Shown: positions 25,968 through 38,267 of the stretch, in pieces
Layout of the letters: every line of letters begins with the position of its first letter
How positions within the stretch are numbered: position 1 is the stretch's first letter
From: Burkholderiales bacterium RIFOXYD12_FULL_59_19
Lineage (GTDB): Bacteria; Pseudomonadota; Gammaproteobacteria; Burkholderiales; Burkholderiaceae_C
Direction of reading: 5' to 3'
DNA length: 50,575 nt
Assembly (NCBI GenBank): GCA_001771065.1
Contig: MESQ01000027.1
Location: 1 to 50,575 of the forward strand
Position numbers and translations under genes: made by a program
Notes under the pieces: model-generated
The model's input: the letters and a program-made list of their open reading frames with translations, nothing else
Databases searched by the model: none
What the model was told of the DNA's origin: nothing

Positions 25968-26270
25968 ATGAAGCGAACTCTTTTTGCCTTGTTCGCCACC
26001 GTTCTTGTGGCGGCACCTGCGCTGGCTGATCAGGCCCTCGCTCAAAAGAAAAACTGCATGGCTTGCCACGCGGTTGAAAAAAAAGTCGTCGGTCCGGCCT
26101 ACAAGGATGTCGCCAAAAAATACGCCGGGCAGGACGTGATTGCCAAACTGGCCAACAAGGTCAAGCAAGGTGGCTCTGGCGTTTGGGGTGCGATTCCCAT
26201 GCCTGCCAACCCACAGGTCAGCGACGCCGAGGCCAAACAATTGGCGACCTGGGTCCTGTCACTCAAATAG
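25968..26270 (+). CDS. Soluble class I cytochrome c
   Basis: The 100-residue precursor has a signal peptide (residues 1-20, cleavage after APALA) and one haem site, C30-MA-C33-H34. The sixth ligand is probably M78 in AIPMPANPQV. The mature size of about 80 residues and the GPAYKDVAKKY and KQGGSGVWG segments match cytochrome c551/c552-type periplasmic electron carriers. AAGGA lies 8 nt before the ATG. It could feed the cbb3 oxidase or a nitrite or peroxide reductase; partner not shown by sequence. Confidence 0.93.
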   Translation: MKRTLFALFATVLVAAPALADQALAQKKNCMACHAVEKKVVGPAYKDVAKKYAGQDVIAKLANKVKQGGSGVWGAIPMPANPQVSDAEAKQLATWVLSLK

Positions 26271-26317
26271 GCACCCCGGTTCTCCAACTGAGTCCGCCCT
26301 TGCCGGGCGCACCAACT

Positions 26318-26346
26318 GAAAAAGCCCGCAATTGCGGGCTTTTTCA
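26318..26346. terminator. Bidirectional terminator between cytochrome c and acs
   Basis: A perfect palindrome AGCCCGCAATTGCGGGCT is flanked by AAAA on the left and TTTT on the right, so it can stop both the plus-strand cytochrome c transcript and the minus-strand acs transcript. Confidence 0.88.
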
Positions 26347-26363
26347 TTCAGGTGTCACCGGCC

Positions 26364-28361
26364 TCAGTAGGTTTGACCCAACTGACCCAGGATGGCCGGA
26401 TTTTCCAGCGTAGACGTGTCCTGGGTGATGTTTTCACCCTTGGCCAGCGAACGCAGCAAGCGGCGCATGATCTTGCCCGAGCGTGTCTTGGGCAGGTTTT
26501 CACCAAAACGGATGTCCTTGGGCTTGGCAATGGGGCCAATTTCCTTGGCCACCCAGTCACGCAACTCCTTGGCGATTTGTTTGGCTTCGTCGCCTGTCGG
26601 CACACCGCGCTTCAACACCACAAACGCGCAAATCGCTTCGCCCGTGAGGTCGTCAGGACGGCCCACCACGGCAGCTTCGGCCACCAGATCGGTCTTGGCA
26701 ACCAGGGCTGATTCGATCTCCATGGTGCCCATGCGGTGACCCGACACGTTCAACACGTCATCAATGCGGCCGGTGATACGGAAGTAACCGCGGTCTTCGC
26801 TGCGCACCGCGCCGTCGCCGGCGAGGTAATAGGTGCCACCCATTTCCGGCGGGAAATAGCTGGACTTGAAGCGCTCGGGGTCATTCCAGATGGTGCGAAT
26901 CATGGACGGCCAGGGGCGCTTGACCACCAGCATGCCGCCCGAACCGTTGGGCACATCGTGTCCGGCTTCGTCGACGATGGCAGCCATGATGCCGGGCAGT
27001 GGCAACGTGCAGCTACCGGGCACCAGCGGCGTGGCGCCTGGCAGCGGGGTGATCATGTGACCACCGGTCTCGGTCTGCCAGAAGGTGTCCACGATCGGGC
27101 ATTTTTCGTGGCCGATGTTTTTGTAATACCACATCCAGGCTTCCGGGTTGATGGGCTCGCCCACCGAACCCAGAATACGCAGGCTCGACAGGTCTGAGCG
27201 GTCCGGATGAACCTTTTCGTCGCTTTCAGCCGACTTGATCAACGAGCGAATGGCCGTCGGTGCGGTATAGAAAATACTGCACTTGTGGCGCTCGATCATC
27301 TGCCAGAAACGGCCAGCGTTCGGGTAGGTCGGAATGCCTTCAAAAATGATTTGCGTGGCGCCCGCTGCCAGTGGGCCGTAAGCCACATAGGCGTGGCCGG
27401 TGATCCAGCCAATGTCGGCCGTGCACCAGAACACGTCGTCGGCCTTCAGGTCAAACGTCCAGTCCATGGTCAACTTGGACCACAAAACAAAACCGCCGGT
27501 GGCGTGTTGCACACCCTTGGGCTTGCCGGTGGAGCCAGAGGTAAAGAGAATGAACAACGGGTGCTCGGCGCCCACCATGACCGGTGCGCACTCGGTGCTT
27601 TGGCCCGCCAGGGCTTCGGTAAAGCTGACGTCACGGCCCGCCACCATGTTGCAGGGGCTGGTGGTGCGTTCAAACACAAACACGGTCTTGATGGATTCGC
27701 AGCCGCCCAAACCCAGACCTTCATCAACGATACCTTTGAGAGGCAACTGCTTGCCACCACGCATCTGGAAGTTGGCAGTGACCACGGCCACGGCGCCGGC
27801 GTCAATGATGCGCTCCTGCAAAGCCTTGGCCGAGAAGCCGCCAAACACCACACTGTGGGTGGCGCCAATACGGGCGCAAGCCTGCATGGCAATCACGCCT
27901 TCCAGCGTCATGGGCATGTAGATCAAAACGCGGTCACCCTTCTGGATGCCATGCGCCTTGAGCGCGTTGGCGAACTGGGAGACCTTGGCCAGCAGCTCTT
28001 TGTAGGTGGTCTTGGTGACTGCGCCGTCGTCTGCTTCAAAAATCACGGCGACTTTGTTTTCGTTGGGCGTACCCATGTGCTTGTCAAGGCAGTTGGCCGA
28101 CGCATTGAGCTCTCCGTCATCAAACCACTTGTAAAAAGGCGCATTGGATTCGTCCAGCGTTTTCGTAAAAGGCTTGCTCCAGACCACGTTTTCACGGGCC
28201 AGACGGGCCCAAAAGCCCTCGAAATCTTTTTCTGCTTCAGCGCACAGGGCGTTGTAGCCTTCCATGCCCGAAATACGTGCGGCCTTCATGGTGGCCTCGC
28301 TGGGCGGGAAAACACGGTTCTCAACCAACATGGATTCAACAGCAGTTGTGGGGGTAGTCAC
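26364..28361 (-). CDS. acs: Acetyl-CoA synthetase
   Basis: The 665-residue AMP-forming ligase activates acetate to acetyl-CoA. Motifs are the P-loop [68 protein letters not shown] and the catalytic, acetylation-regulated Lys in [19 protein letters not shown] start at 28361 is chosen because GAGGAGA lies 8-9 nt upstream and the resulting N-terminus suits the family; the frame stays open for 18 more codons without a ribosome binding site. It is divergent from the YqhA-family gene. A TGGCA-N6-TGCCA palindrome lies in the shared promoter region (28410-28425). Confidence 0.95.
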   Translation of the reverse strand: MTTPTTAVESMLVENRVFPPSEATMKAARISGMEGYNALCAEAEKDFEGFWARLARENVVWSKPFTKTLDESNAPFYKWFDDGELNASANCLDKHMGTPNENKVAVIFEADDGAVTKTTYKELLAKVSQFANALKAHGIQKGDRVLIYMPMTLEGVIAMQACARIGATHSVVFGGFSAKALQERIIDAGAVAVVTANFQMRGGKQLPLKGIVDEGLGLGGCESIKTVFVFERTTSPCNMVAGRDVSFTEALAGQSTECAPVMVGAEHPLFILFTSGSTGKPKGVQHATGGFVLWSKLTMDWTFDLKADDVFWCTADIGWITGHAYVAYGPLAAGATQIIFEGIPTYPNAGRFWQMIERHKCSIFYTAPTAIRSLIKSAESDEKVHPDRSDLSSLRILGSVGEPINPEAWMWYYKNIGHEKCPIVDTFWQTETGGHMITPLPGATPLVPGSCTLPLPGIMAAIVDEAGHDVPNGSGGMLVVKRPWPSMIRTIWNDPERFKSSYFPPEMGGTYYLAGDGAVRSEDRGYFRITGRIDDVLNVSGHRMGTMEIESALVAKTDLVAEAAVVGRPDDLTGEAICAFVVLKRGVPTGDEAKQIAKELRDWVAKEIGPIAKPKDIRFGENLPKTRSGKIMRRLLRSLAKGENITQDTSTLENPAILGQLGQTY

Positions 28362-28492
28362 GGATAAGTCTCCTCTAGTTAAACAAAGTTCGCCCGATAA
28401 TGTCACGGCTGGCACTTACATGCCACTGACTGTCACGCGCCTGACAGCTTGCCTCTTTAAAATCAAACCGACCAAACTTTAAATCAATCAAA

Positions 28493-29095
28493 ATGACCCT
28501 GCCTGTCACACCGCCAAGCCGCCCTCTGCGCCCTATTCCGCGCCTCATTTTTGCCAGCCGCTGGTTGCAATTGCCGCTGTACCTGGGGCTGATTGCGGCA
28601 CAGGGCGTCTATGTCTTTCATTTCTGGGTGGAACTGGTGCACCTGCTGGAAGCGGCCTTTGGCAGCGAGACGGCGCTGCAGGCGTTGATCAGCGGCATTG
28701 GCTACAAGACCGACGCCCCCATCACCCATCTGAACGAAACCATCATCATGCTGGTGGTGCTGGCGCTGATCGACGTCGTCATGATCTCCAACCTGTTGAT
28801 CATGGTCATTGTGGGTGGTTATGAAACCTTTGTCAGCCGCTTGAACCTGGAAGGCCACCAGGACCAGCCCGAATGGCTGGACCATGTGAATGCATCGGTG
28901 CTCAAGGTCAAGCTGGCCACCGCCATCATCGGCATCAGCTCGATCCACCTGCTCAAGACCTTCATCAATGCCGCCAATTACACCGACAAGGTACTAATAG
29001 CCCAAACCGTCATTCACATCACGTTTTTGCTCTCGGCCATGGCCATTGCCTACACCGACCGGCTGATGTCGCACCCGCCGACAGCATCACACTGA
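28493..29095 (+). CDS. YqhA/UPF0114 family membrane protein
   Basis: The 200-residue protein has four predicted membrane segments and the UPF0114 blocks: [58 protein letters not shown] and [20 protein letters not shown]. The two TM-rich conserved blocks and the polar [18 protein letters not shown] loop are typical. Family function is unknown. It ends 2 bp before the convergent dusA. Confidence 0.88.
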   Translation: MTLPVTPPSRPLRPIPRLIFASRWLQLPLYLGLIAAQGVYVFHFWVELVHLLEAAFGSETALQALISGIGYKTDAPITHLNETIIMLVVLALIDVVMISNLLIMVIVGGYETFVSRLNLEGHQDQPEWLDHVNASVLKVKLATAIIGISSIHLLKTFINAANYTDKVLIAQTVIHITFLLSAMAIAYTDRLMSHPPTASH

Positions 29096-29097
29096 GT

Positions 29098-30066
29098 TCA
29101 GGCCGCTGGCGTGTGCGCCAGTGCCATCACCTGCTCGGGCGGCAGCGCTTTAAGTTTGTGGTCGCTCCAGACCTGGCGCCAGCGCCGCGCGCCAGCCAGG
29201 CCGTGGCGCAAACCCAGCATGTGCCGGGCAATGGCTTGCCAGGGCGTGCCAAACATGGCGGCCTGCTGGTTCATGTAGCTCACCATTTGCAGCTCGATGG
29301 CTTCGCGCGTCTGGCCGGCCTGACTTACATCAGCGAAAAACTGCTGGTCCCATTCGCTGAGCCACCACGGGTTGTGGTAGGCCTCGCGACCCAGCATGGC
29401 GCCGTCCACATGGTGCAGGTGTTGCGCAATCTGGTCGGTCTGCGTGATGCCACCATTGATGATGAATTCAAGCGCCGGAAAATCCTGTTTCAGCCGGTAC
29501 ACCGCTTCATAACGCAAGGGCGGTACCTCGCGGTTGTCCTTGGGGCTCAAACCCTGCAACCAGGCATTGCGCGCATGCACAATAAAAGTGCGGCAACCGG
29601 CCAGGCTCAGCGCACCGACAAAGTCACGCACAAAGTCATAACTCTCGGTTTTATCGATGCCAATACGGTGCTTCACCGTCACCTGGATCGACACCGCATC
29701 CAGCATGGCTTTCACGCCATCAGCCACCAAAGCCGGCTCGCGCATCAGACAGGCGCCAAAGGCGCCGCGCTGCACCCGTTCGCTGGGGCAGCCGCAGTTC
29801 AGGTTGACTTCGCTGTAACCCCAGGCTTGGGCCAAACGCGCGCACTGCGCCAGCTCAAAGGGTTCACTGCCACCCAATTGCAGTGCCAGCGGCAACTCGG
29901 CCGCGTTGAAATTCAGATGCCGCGCCTGGTCCCCATGGATCAGGGCGCCTGTGGTCACCATCTCACTGTAAAGCACGGCGTGGCGTGATAGCAGCCGATG
30001 CAGGTAACGACAATGTTTATCGGTCCAGTCGAGCATGGGTGCAACGCAGATTTTGGGGCTGATCAC
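29098..30066 (-). CDS. dusA: tRNA-dihydrouridine synthase A
   Basis: The 322-residue FMN enzyme reduces uridines (U20/U20a for DusA) in the tRNA D-loop. Conserved blocks are CVAPMLDWTDKHCRYLHRLLS, NLNCGCPSERVQRGAFGACLM with the catalytic Cys in GACLM, VTVKHRIGID, FIVHARNAWLQGLSPKDNR and INGGI. A GTG at 30066 just before ISPKICVAPMLDW is the best start. An upstream in-frame ATG at 30189 would overlap the map start codon and add 41 unsupported residues. It is divergent from map. Confidence 0.9.
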   Translation of the reverse strand: MISPKICVAPMLDWTDKHCRYLHRLLSRHAVLYSEMVTTGALIHGDQARHLNFNAAELPLALQLGGSEPFELAQCARLAQAWGYSEVNLNCGCPSERVQRGAFGACLMREPALVADGVKAMLDAVSIQVTVKHRIGIDKTESYDFVRDFVGALSLAGCRTFIVHARNAWLQGLSPKDNREVPPLRYEAVYRLKQDFPALEFIINGGITQTDQIAQHLHHVDGAMLGREAYHNPWWLSEWDQQFFADVSQAGQTREAIELQMVSYMNQQAAMFGTPWQAIARHMLGLRHGLAGARRWRQVWSDHKLKALPPEQVMALAHTPAA

Positions 30067-30187
30067 AGAGTTTGAATGAATTGGTTCAGGGGATGCGATT
30101 TTCCCCCGCTTACGGTTTACAAGACGTTGTATCGACCCGAAACACCTATAAAAAACGGTTCTTGATCGCAATGGGATAATTTGCCGC

Positions 30188-31021
30188 ATGACGATCACCA
30201 TTAAAGACCCCGAAGGCATTGCCGGCATGCGCATCGCTGGCCGCTTGACCGCTGAATTGCTGGACTATCTGGCCCCATTTGTGAAACCGGGTGTCACCAC
30301 CAATGAACTCGACCGCCTGGCCGAAGACTACACCACACAGGTATTAGGCGCCATCTCGGCCCCCTTGAACTACGCGCCGGGGGGCCACAACCCCTACCCC
30401 AAATCCATCTGTACCTCCATCAACCACCAGGTCTGCCATGGCATACCCAACGACAAGCCGCTTAAAAAAGGCGACATCGTTAATGTCGACGTCACCGTGA
30501 TCAAGGACGGCTGGCATGGCGACTCCAGCCGCATGTACATGGTGGGCGAGGTGTCGGTGGCGGCGCGCCGGCTGTGCAAGCTCACCTATGAAGCCATGTG
30601 GAAAGGCATCATGAAGGTGCGCGAAGGCGCTTATCTGGGCGACATCGGCCATGCCATTCAGAGTTTTGCCGAGGGCCAGGGCCTGAGCGTGGTGCGCGAG
30701 TATTGCGGCCACGGCATCGGCCAAAAATTTCATGAAGATCCGCAGGTGCTGCACTACGGCAAACCCGGCACCCTGGACCAGCTCAAGGCCGGCATGGTCA
30801 TCACCATCGAACCGATGCTCAATGTCGGGCGCAAAGACATCAAGGAACTCGGTGACGGCTGGACCATTGTCACCAAAGACCATTCGCTGTCAGCGCAGTG
30901 GGAGCACACGGTGCTGGTCACGCCGACCGGTTATGAGGTTCTGACGCTGTCTGCTAACAGTCCGGCCATACCGGAGTTTGTCACACCCGCAGCACCAGCA
31001 GTCGCCCTGTCGGCTACCTGA
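30188..31021 (+). CDS. map: Type I methionine aminopeptidase
   Basis: The 277-residue enzyme removes the initiator Met. The metal ligands sit in [19 protein letters not shown] (two Asp), [11 protein letters not shown] (His), TIEPML (Glu) and QWEHTVLV (Glu). The substrate-loop His is in NHQVCHGIP. About 15 Ala/Pro-rich residues at the C-terminus extend beyond the usual end. glnD begins 23 bp after its stop codon, so map-glnD is probably an operon. Confidence 0.95.
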   Translation: MTITIKDPEGIAGMRIAGRLTAELLDYLAPFVKPGVTTNELDRLAEDYTTQVLGAISAPLNYAPGGHNPYPKSICTSINHQVCHGIPNDKPLKKGDIVNVDVTVIKDGWHGDSSRMYMVGEVSVAARRLCKLTYEAMWKGIMKVREGAYLGDIGHAIQSFAEGQGLSVVREYCGHGIGQKFHEDPQVLHYGKPGTLDQLKAGMVITIEPMLNVGRKDIKELGDGWTIVTKDHSLSAQWEHTVLVTPTGYEVLTLSANSPAIPEFVTPAAPAVALSAT

Positions 31022-31043
31022 TCGGCCCATTCAAAACACACTT

Positions 31044-33632
31044 ATGACCAACCTGAAAGCGCTGCGAGAGGAGTTTCGTGCCAAAAAAGCGGCCTTGTTT
31101 CAGTCACTGGCAGCAGGTAGCAGAAGCGCACGCGGGGTCGGCAGCACCCTGGGCAAGCTGTCTACCCTGGCTGATAACACCCTGAGAACCCTGTGGCTGC
31201 GCGCCGCCTTCCCGCCATCTCTGGCGCTGGCCGCCGTGGGCGGCTACGGTCGGGGCGAATTATTTCCGTATTCGGATGTGGATGTGCTGGTCTTGCTGTC
31301 CGATGACATCGTGCTCGAACACGACGCCGACCTCAAGACCCGCATTGAGGGCTTTATTGGCAGTTGTTGGGATGCGGGGCTCGAGATCGGCTCCAGTGTG
31401 CGTTCGGTGGCCGAATGCCTGAACGAAGCGCGCCAAGACGTCACCGTGCAAACCTCCCTGTTGGAATCGCGCCTGGTCACAGGCAATCACGCAGTCTATG
31501 ACCAGTTCAGACAACAATTTGTCACCGCCATCGACCCCCAGGCCTTTTTTGTCGCCAAAACCCTGGAGCTGAACCAGCGCCATAACAAGTTTGACAACAC
31601 GCCGTATTCATTGGAGCCCAATTGCAAGGAGTCACCCGGGGGACTGCGTGATCTGCAGGTCATTTTGTGGGTGGCCAAAGCAGCAGGCTTTGGCACCAAT
31701 TGGAACGAACTTGCCAAAAATGGCCTGGCCACGGCCTTTGAAATCCAGCAAATCAAACGCAATGAAGCCTTGCTCTGGCTCATCCGGACCCGCTTGCACC
31801 TGATTGCCAAACGCCGCGAAGACCGCCTGATTTTTGACATGCAAAACGCGGTGGCGCAGGCCTTTGGCTTCGAGGCGCCGCCAGCAAGCACCGACCGGCG
31901 GGCTCTGGTGCGCCCCAGTGAGGCGCTCATGAAACGCTACTACTGGGCCGCCAAGGCCGTGACCCAGCTTAACCAGATCCTGCTGCTCAACATTGAAGAG
32001 CGCCTGAGCCCGAGCACCCACGAGCCGCGTCCCATCAATGCCCGTTTTTCGGACAAGGCCGGCATGCTCGAAGTGGTCAGCGACGACCTCTACCAACGTC
32101 ATCCCCACGCCATTCTGGAAACTTTTCTGGTGTTCCAAGCGGCCGGCATGAATGGTTTGTCGGCGCGCACGCTGCGCGCCCTGTACAACGCCCGCGACCT
32201 GATGAATGGCGACTTTCGCAAAGACCCGGTCAACCGAGACGCCTTCGTGCAAATTCTGAAGCAGCACAGCGGCATTACCCACGCCATGCGGCTGATGAAC
32301 CAGACTTCGGTGCTGGGCCGCTACCTGTGGGCCTTTCGCAAAATTGTCGGGCAAATGCAGCACGACCTGTTTCATGCCTACACCGTCGACCAGCATGTGC
32401 TGATGGTGCTGCGTAATGTGCGGCGTTTTTTTATTGTTGAACACGCCCACGAATACCCATTTTGCTCGCAACTGGCGAGCGGCTGGGACCAGCCCTGGGT
32501 GCTGTATGTGGCGGCCTTGTTTCATGACATTGCCAAGGGCCGAGGCGGCGACCACTCGCAACTGGGCGAAATAGAAGCGCGACGTTTTTGCAAGCAGCAC
32601 GACGTGAGCCGGGAAAACACCGAACTCATCGCCTTTGTGGTGCGGGAACACCTGACCATGAGCCGCGTGGCCCAGAAAACCGACCTCAGCGACCCCGACG
32701 TGATCGCAGCCTTCGCCAAACGCGTGGGCAACGAGCGCTACCTGACCGCGCTCTACCTGTTCACCGTGGCCGACATTCGTGGCACCTCGCCCAAGGTCTG
32801 GAACGCATGGAAAGGCAAGCTGCTTGAAGACCTGTACCGACTGACCCTGCGTGTGCTTGGCGGCCACGCCGCCGACCCGCATGTGGAAGTGGAAACCCGC
32901 AAACGCGAGGCCCTGATCCAGTTGGCCCTGCACGCCCAACCCTTTGAGGCGCACAAGGTCTTGTGGGACACCGTGGATGTGGGCTATTTCATGCGCCACG
33001 ACGCCTCCGACATTGCTTGGCACACACGCCAGCTCTCGCGCCATGTCAACTCAGGCAAGTCGATCGTGCGGGCCCGTCTGTCGCCACTGGGAGAAGGCTT
33101 GCAAGTGCTGGTCTACACCCCGGACCTGCCTGACCTGTTTGCCCGGATTTGTGGCTACTTTGAAAACCGGGGCTTCAGTATTCTGGACGCGCGTGTCCAC
33201 ACCGCTTACAACCACTATGCGCTCGATACCTTCCAGGTCACTGCCCAGGCCATGCCGGAGCTCTACCATGAGCTGGCCAGCATGGTGGAGGCCGAGCTGG
33301 TCCGAGCCATTCTGGAGACCGGTCCCCTGCCGCCGCCGGGCAAGGGCCGGGTCTCGCGCCGGGTCAAGAGTTTCCCGATTACCCCGCGTGTGAGCCTGCA
33401 ACCCGATGAAAAAGGCCAACGCTGGCTGCTCAACATTTCGGCCAGCGACCGGGTGGGTCTGCTGTACAGCGTGGCCCGGGTGCTGGCCCGGCACAAGGTC
33501 AATGTGCAACTGGCCAAGATCAACACCCTGGGCGAACGTGTCGATGACACCTTTTTGATCGACGGCCCGGAGTTGCAGGAAAACAAGGCGCAGATCGCCA
33601 TCGAGACCGAGCTGCTGGAAGTGCTGGCTTAA
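31044..33632 (+). CDS. glnD: Bifunctional uridylyltransferase/uridylyl-removing enzyme GlnD
   Basis: The 862-residue nitrogen sensor adds or removes UMP on PII proteins according to glutamine. Order: nucleotidyltransferase domain with [17 protein letters not shown] (G66-G67, D78, D80), the GlnD helical region, an HD domain ([20 protein letters not shown]) and two C-terminal ACT domains (about 675-750 and 790-862; [31 protein letters not shown]). The ATG at 31044 matches family starts. It follows map closely. Confidence 0.96.
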   Translation: MTNLKALREEFRAKKAALFQSLAAGSRSARGVGSTLGKLSTLADNTLRTLWLRAAFPPSLALAAVGGYGRGELFPYSDVDVLVLLSDDIVLEHDADLKTRIEGFIGSCWDAGLEIGSSVRSVAECLNEARQDVTVQTSLLESRLVTGNHAVYDQFRQQFVTAIDPQAFFVAKTLELNQRHNKFDNTPYSLEPNCKESPGGLRDLQVILWVAKAAGFGTNWNELAKNGLATAFEIQQIKRNEALLWLIRTRLHLIAKRREDRLIFDMQNAVAQAFGFEAPPASTDRRALVRPSEALMKRYYWAAKAVTQLNQILLLNIEERLSPSTHEPRPINARFSDKAGMLEVVSDDLYQRHPHAILETFLVFQAAGMNGLSARTLRALYNARDLMNGDFRKDPVNRDAFVQILKQHSGITHAMRLMNQTSVLGRYLWAFRKIVGQMQHDLFHAYTVDQHVLMVLRNVRRFFIVEHAHEYPFCSQLASGWDQPWVLYVAALFHDIAKGRGGDHSQLGEIEARRFCKQHDVSRENTELIAFVVREHLTMSRVAQKTDLSDPDVIAAFAKRVGNERYLTALYLFTVADIRGTSPKVWNAWKGKLLEDLYRLTLRVLGGHAADPHVEVETRKREALIQLALHAQPFEAHKVLWDTVDVGYFMRHDASDIAWHTRQLSRHVNSGKSIVRARLSPLGEGLQVLVYTPDLPDLFARICGYFENRGFSILDARVHTAYNHYALDTFQVTAQAMPELYHELASMVEAELVRAILETGPLPPPGKGRVSRRVKSFPITPRVSLQPDEKGQRWLLNISASDRVGLLYSVARVLARHKVNVQLAKINTLGERVDDTFLIDGPELQENKAQIAIETELLEVLA

Positions 33633-33639
33633 CCGTCAG

Positions 33640-33860
33640 AATGAATTCAGCGATGCGTCTTCGGCATCAGGGACGGTGAGGCGACGAATGATCAGGGCGT
33701 AGCGCTGGTCGATCAGGCTGCCAATCATCGTGGTCATTTTGTCGGTCAGTGAAGGGTAGGCAGCGGTACATAACGCGTCGTACAAGGGCGTCAGGACGAC
33801 GCCTGCAGTAGGGTAAAAAAGGAGCAAGTTTGCCATGGGCATCACGCTGATCCATCGTGT
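33640..33860 (-). pseudogene. Decayed hipA fragment
   Basis: On the minus strand one frame reads RDAHGK, the HipA catalytic loop (N-x-DAH-x-K), and the next frame continues LLLFYPTAGVVLTPLYDALCTAAYPSLTDKM, which matches the HipA kinase segment after that loop (LAPxYDxLCTxxYPxLxDKMAM). A frameshift therefore splits the motif near 33830. The kinase N-terminal part and any hipB are absent. About 70 codons of homology remain. HipA proteins are Ser/Thr kinase toxins; this remnant cannot be active. Confidence 0.7.
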
Positions 33861-33894
33861 GAGAGTAGGCAATTGATCATGCTCTTGGCGCGGG

Positions 33895-34320
33895 TCATGG
33901 GAGTTTGAAATCTGCCAGCAAGTAAATCTGCCCCTCAAGCCGGGTTTTGTTGTAGTACCGCTCATCCGCTGTGACCAACACCGCGCCCGGGGTGTGCAGC
34001 GCCACCGCGTGGTAGAGCGTGTCAAAAAGGTGATGCTGATAGCGCACGGCCAAGTCCATCGCCGTCGCATAAATTTCTGGACCGGTCTGAGTGCGGTAAC
34101 TGATATTCAGAAAATCAATCAAGTCGTCTTGAGCATCAGTCGGTTTGAGTCGAGCCAAAACTGCGGCCACTTCAGCCACAAAATGGCTCGGCTGCACCAT
34201 GGGCAGAAAGCCAAGTACTGATTGCTCCAACAAGCGTAAGGCCAGATCCGTGTGTTGTTCATCCGGATTGCCGTGCAAAAACCATTTGACGGCAACACTC
34301 GCATCCACCACCGCGATCAC
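33895..34320 (-). CDS. PIN-domain ribonuclease toxin (VapC-like)
   Basis: The 141-residue protein has the PIN acidic set: D6 in VVDASVAVKWFL, E50 in SHFVAEVAAVL, D100 in HLFDTLYHAVAL and D119 in LVTADERYY. PIN toxins cleave RNA, often initiator tRNA or the sarcin-ricin loop. Its start overlaps the antitoxin stop by 4 nt (ATGA), the usual toxin-antitoxin organisation. The target RNA is unknown. Confidence 0.9.
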   Translation of the reverse strand: MIAVVDASVAVKWFLHGNPDEQHTDLALRLLEQSVLGFLPMVQPSHFVAEVAAVLARLKPTDAQDDLIDFLNISYRTQTGPEIYATAMDLAVRYQHHLFDTLYHAVALHTPGAVLVTADERYYNKTRLEGQIYLLADFKLP

Positions 34321-34550
34321 GGGCGGCCTTCTTCACGTGCCGAGCGAAATTGTTCTTCGGTAATGTGGGGGGCGTTCTTTCTGCGCGCCAAGATGCGTCG
34401 ATAGGCATCTTTGCTGCGCTGTTGGCTTTGAGCGCGCTCTACGGCTTCACGCATCAATTCTGCAATGACGGCGCTTTTGTTTTGGCCTTCAAACATTATA
34501 TTGAAGGCGTTTTTGATGTCTTCAGGCACGCTGAAATTAACGGTGGCCAT
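34317..34550 (-). CDS. Ribbon-helix-helix-like antitoxin
   Basis: The 77-residue protein starts MATVNFSVPEDIKNAFN, a beta-strand plus helix as in RHH repressors, then KSAVIAELMREAVERAQ and a charged C-terminal part (RKNAPHITEEQFRSAREEGRP) that would wrap the toxin. It is translated just before the PIN toxin with a 4-nt overlap. A perfect palindrome lies immediately upstream as its likely operator. Confidence 0.85.
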   Translation of the reverse strand: MATVNFSVPEDIKNAFNIMFEGQNKSAVIAELMREAVERAQSQQRSKDAYRRILARRKNAPHITEEQFRSAREEGRP

Positions 34551-34563
34551 GGCGAGTCCTTAT

Positions 34564-34582
34564 TTGTTGAAAATTTCAACAA
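34564..34582. promoter_or_regulatory. Operator palindrome of the toxin-antitoxin pair
   Basis: TTGTTGAAA-A-TTTCAACAA is a perfect 19-bp inverted repeat 13 bp upstream of the antitoxin ATG. RHH antitoxins bind such repeats to repress their own operon. Binding is inferred. Confidence 0.7.
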
Positions 34583-34630
34583 CATTGTTATGTTTAAATT
34601 TTGAATCGTCAAATCATTGCGCTAACCGGG

Positions 34631-37232
<2,602 letters not shown>

Positions 37233-38267
37233 TCAGGAAAAAAGCCGACGTGCCAGCGGCGAACCCGCCGCCAACTCACGCTGTGCCAGCATGTCGTACA
37301 ACTGTTCCAGTTCAGAAGCGATCACCGTCATACCCTCGGGCGACAAGGCGGCGCCCTGGTCATCGGTCACCATGCCGTCCATCTCGCGGGCCAGCGCATC
37401 GGCCACCTCACGCAAGCGCATGAACGGCTTCTCACCGCGGTCGACCTGTGCCACATCCAGGCCCAGCGTGATCTGACGCAAAGCCGATTGAGTGGGGTCA
37501 TCAGCCAGCGCGGTGAGGGTGTCAAAGTTCAGACTCACCACCGGCGGCAGGCCGCTGGTGCTGGCAGGAATCACCAGGCGACCCGCCATGGACCCCATGA
37601 CAAAGCCGAGCCGCGCCGCGGTCTGCTGGATGTAGCTGGGGCTCCAGGCCGCCCGGCGTGCCTGCACCATCAGGACCAACTGGGCATCGTGGCCACTGGC
37701 AAACTGGTCAAGCTCGCGGGCCCGATTAACCTCGCTGCGCATGGCCGGCAGGTCGGGGGTGCCGTTGACGGCATCGCTGAAATTCTGCGTCTTCATGACA
37801 AACTCGGAAAACTCAATGTCGTTCAGCGCGCCGGAGCGGTTGGCCAGCTGCACACCGGCCTGCAACTGGCTGTATTGCTGGCCCGCCGACGGCGACTCCC
37901 AACGCTGAGTCAGCGCGTTAAAACCCTCGATGAAAAAAGGTTTGCTGCCCACCCGGCGGGTCGACGGCAAGGCAGCCAGCACGGCTTCGCCCGACACGGG
38001 GGCCTCCAGCGCAATAGGTGCCACGGCATCAATCAGCGGATCAAGCGCCGGCTTTTTTTCCGGCGCCGGGCTGCTGGCAAAGCTATCGCCGTCCAGCGGA
38101 TGGTCACTCAAATGGGGTTCAATGCGTGCATCCAGCGCCGCGACCTGCCCCGGCGCGACCGGTTCAGCCTGGCGCGGCTGGTTTTTTCGGGCCAGCCAGG
38201 CGTAATAAACCGCCATGGCCAGCAGCAGCAGAACACCCAATAACAGCAGACTCAATTGCAAAGACAT
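37233..38267 (-). CDS. zipA: Cell division protein ZipA-like
   Basis: The 344-residue protein has an N-terminal membrane anchor (about residues 5-25), a Pro/Ala-rich linker (about 30-100) and a C-terminal ZipA_C domain (about 205-335, with VSLNFDTLTALADDP, ITLGLDVAQVDRGEKPF and MVTDDQGAALSP) that binds FtsZ. ZipA tethers FtsZ at the septum. Its start overlaps the smc stop by one base. The sequence is divergent, but the architecture and the smc-zipA-ligA order support the call. Confidence 0.88.
   Translation of the reverse strand: MSLQLSLLLLGVLLLLAMAVYYAWLARKNQPRQAEPVAPGQVAALDARIEPHLSDHPLDGDSFASSPAPEKKPALDPLIDAVAPIALEAPVSGEAVLAALPSTRRVGSKPFFIEGFNALTQRWESPSAGQQYSQLQAGVQLANRSGALNDIEFSEFVMKTQNFSDAVNGTPDLPAMRSEVNRARELDQFASGHDAQLVLMVQARRAAWSPSYIQQTAARLGFVMGSMAGRLVIPASTSGLPPVVSLNFDTLTALADDPTQSALRQITLGLDVAQVDRGEKPFMRLREVADALAREMDGMVTDDQGAALSPEGMTVIASELEQLYDMLAQRELAAGSPLARRLFS

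Noticed and set aside
27207..28367. Long open frame antisense to acs
   Set aside because: No motifs and lies wholly within acs. Same for the antisense frame over smc at 40481-41608.
28410..28425. TGGCAC...TGCCA in the acs promoter as a sigma-54 promoter
   Set aside because: The spacing between the GG and GC doublets is one base short of the -24/-12 pattern, and the site is a symmetric palindrome. It may be an operator, but no regulator can be named.
31632..33044. Long open frame antisense to glnD (470 codons)
   Set aside because: It is a by-product of GC-rich codon usage on the opposite strand; the translation is low in recognisable motifs and rich in His/Gln/Val, as for antisense frames, while glnD is unmistakable.
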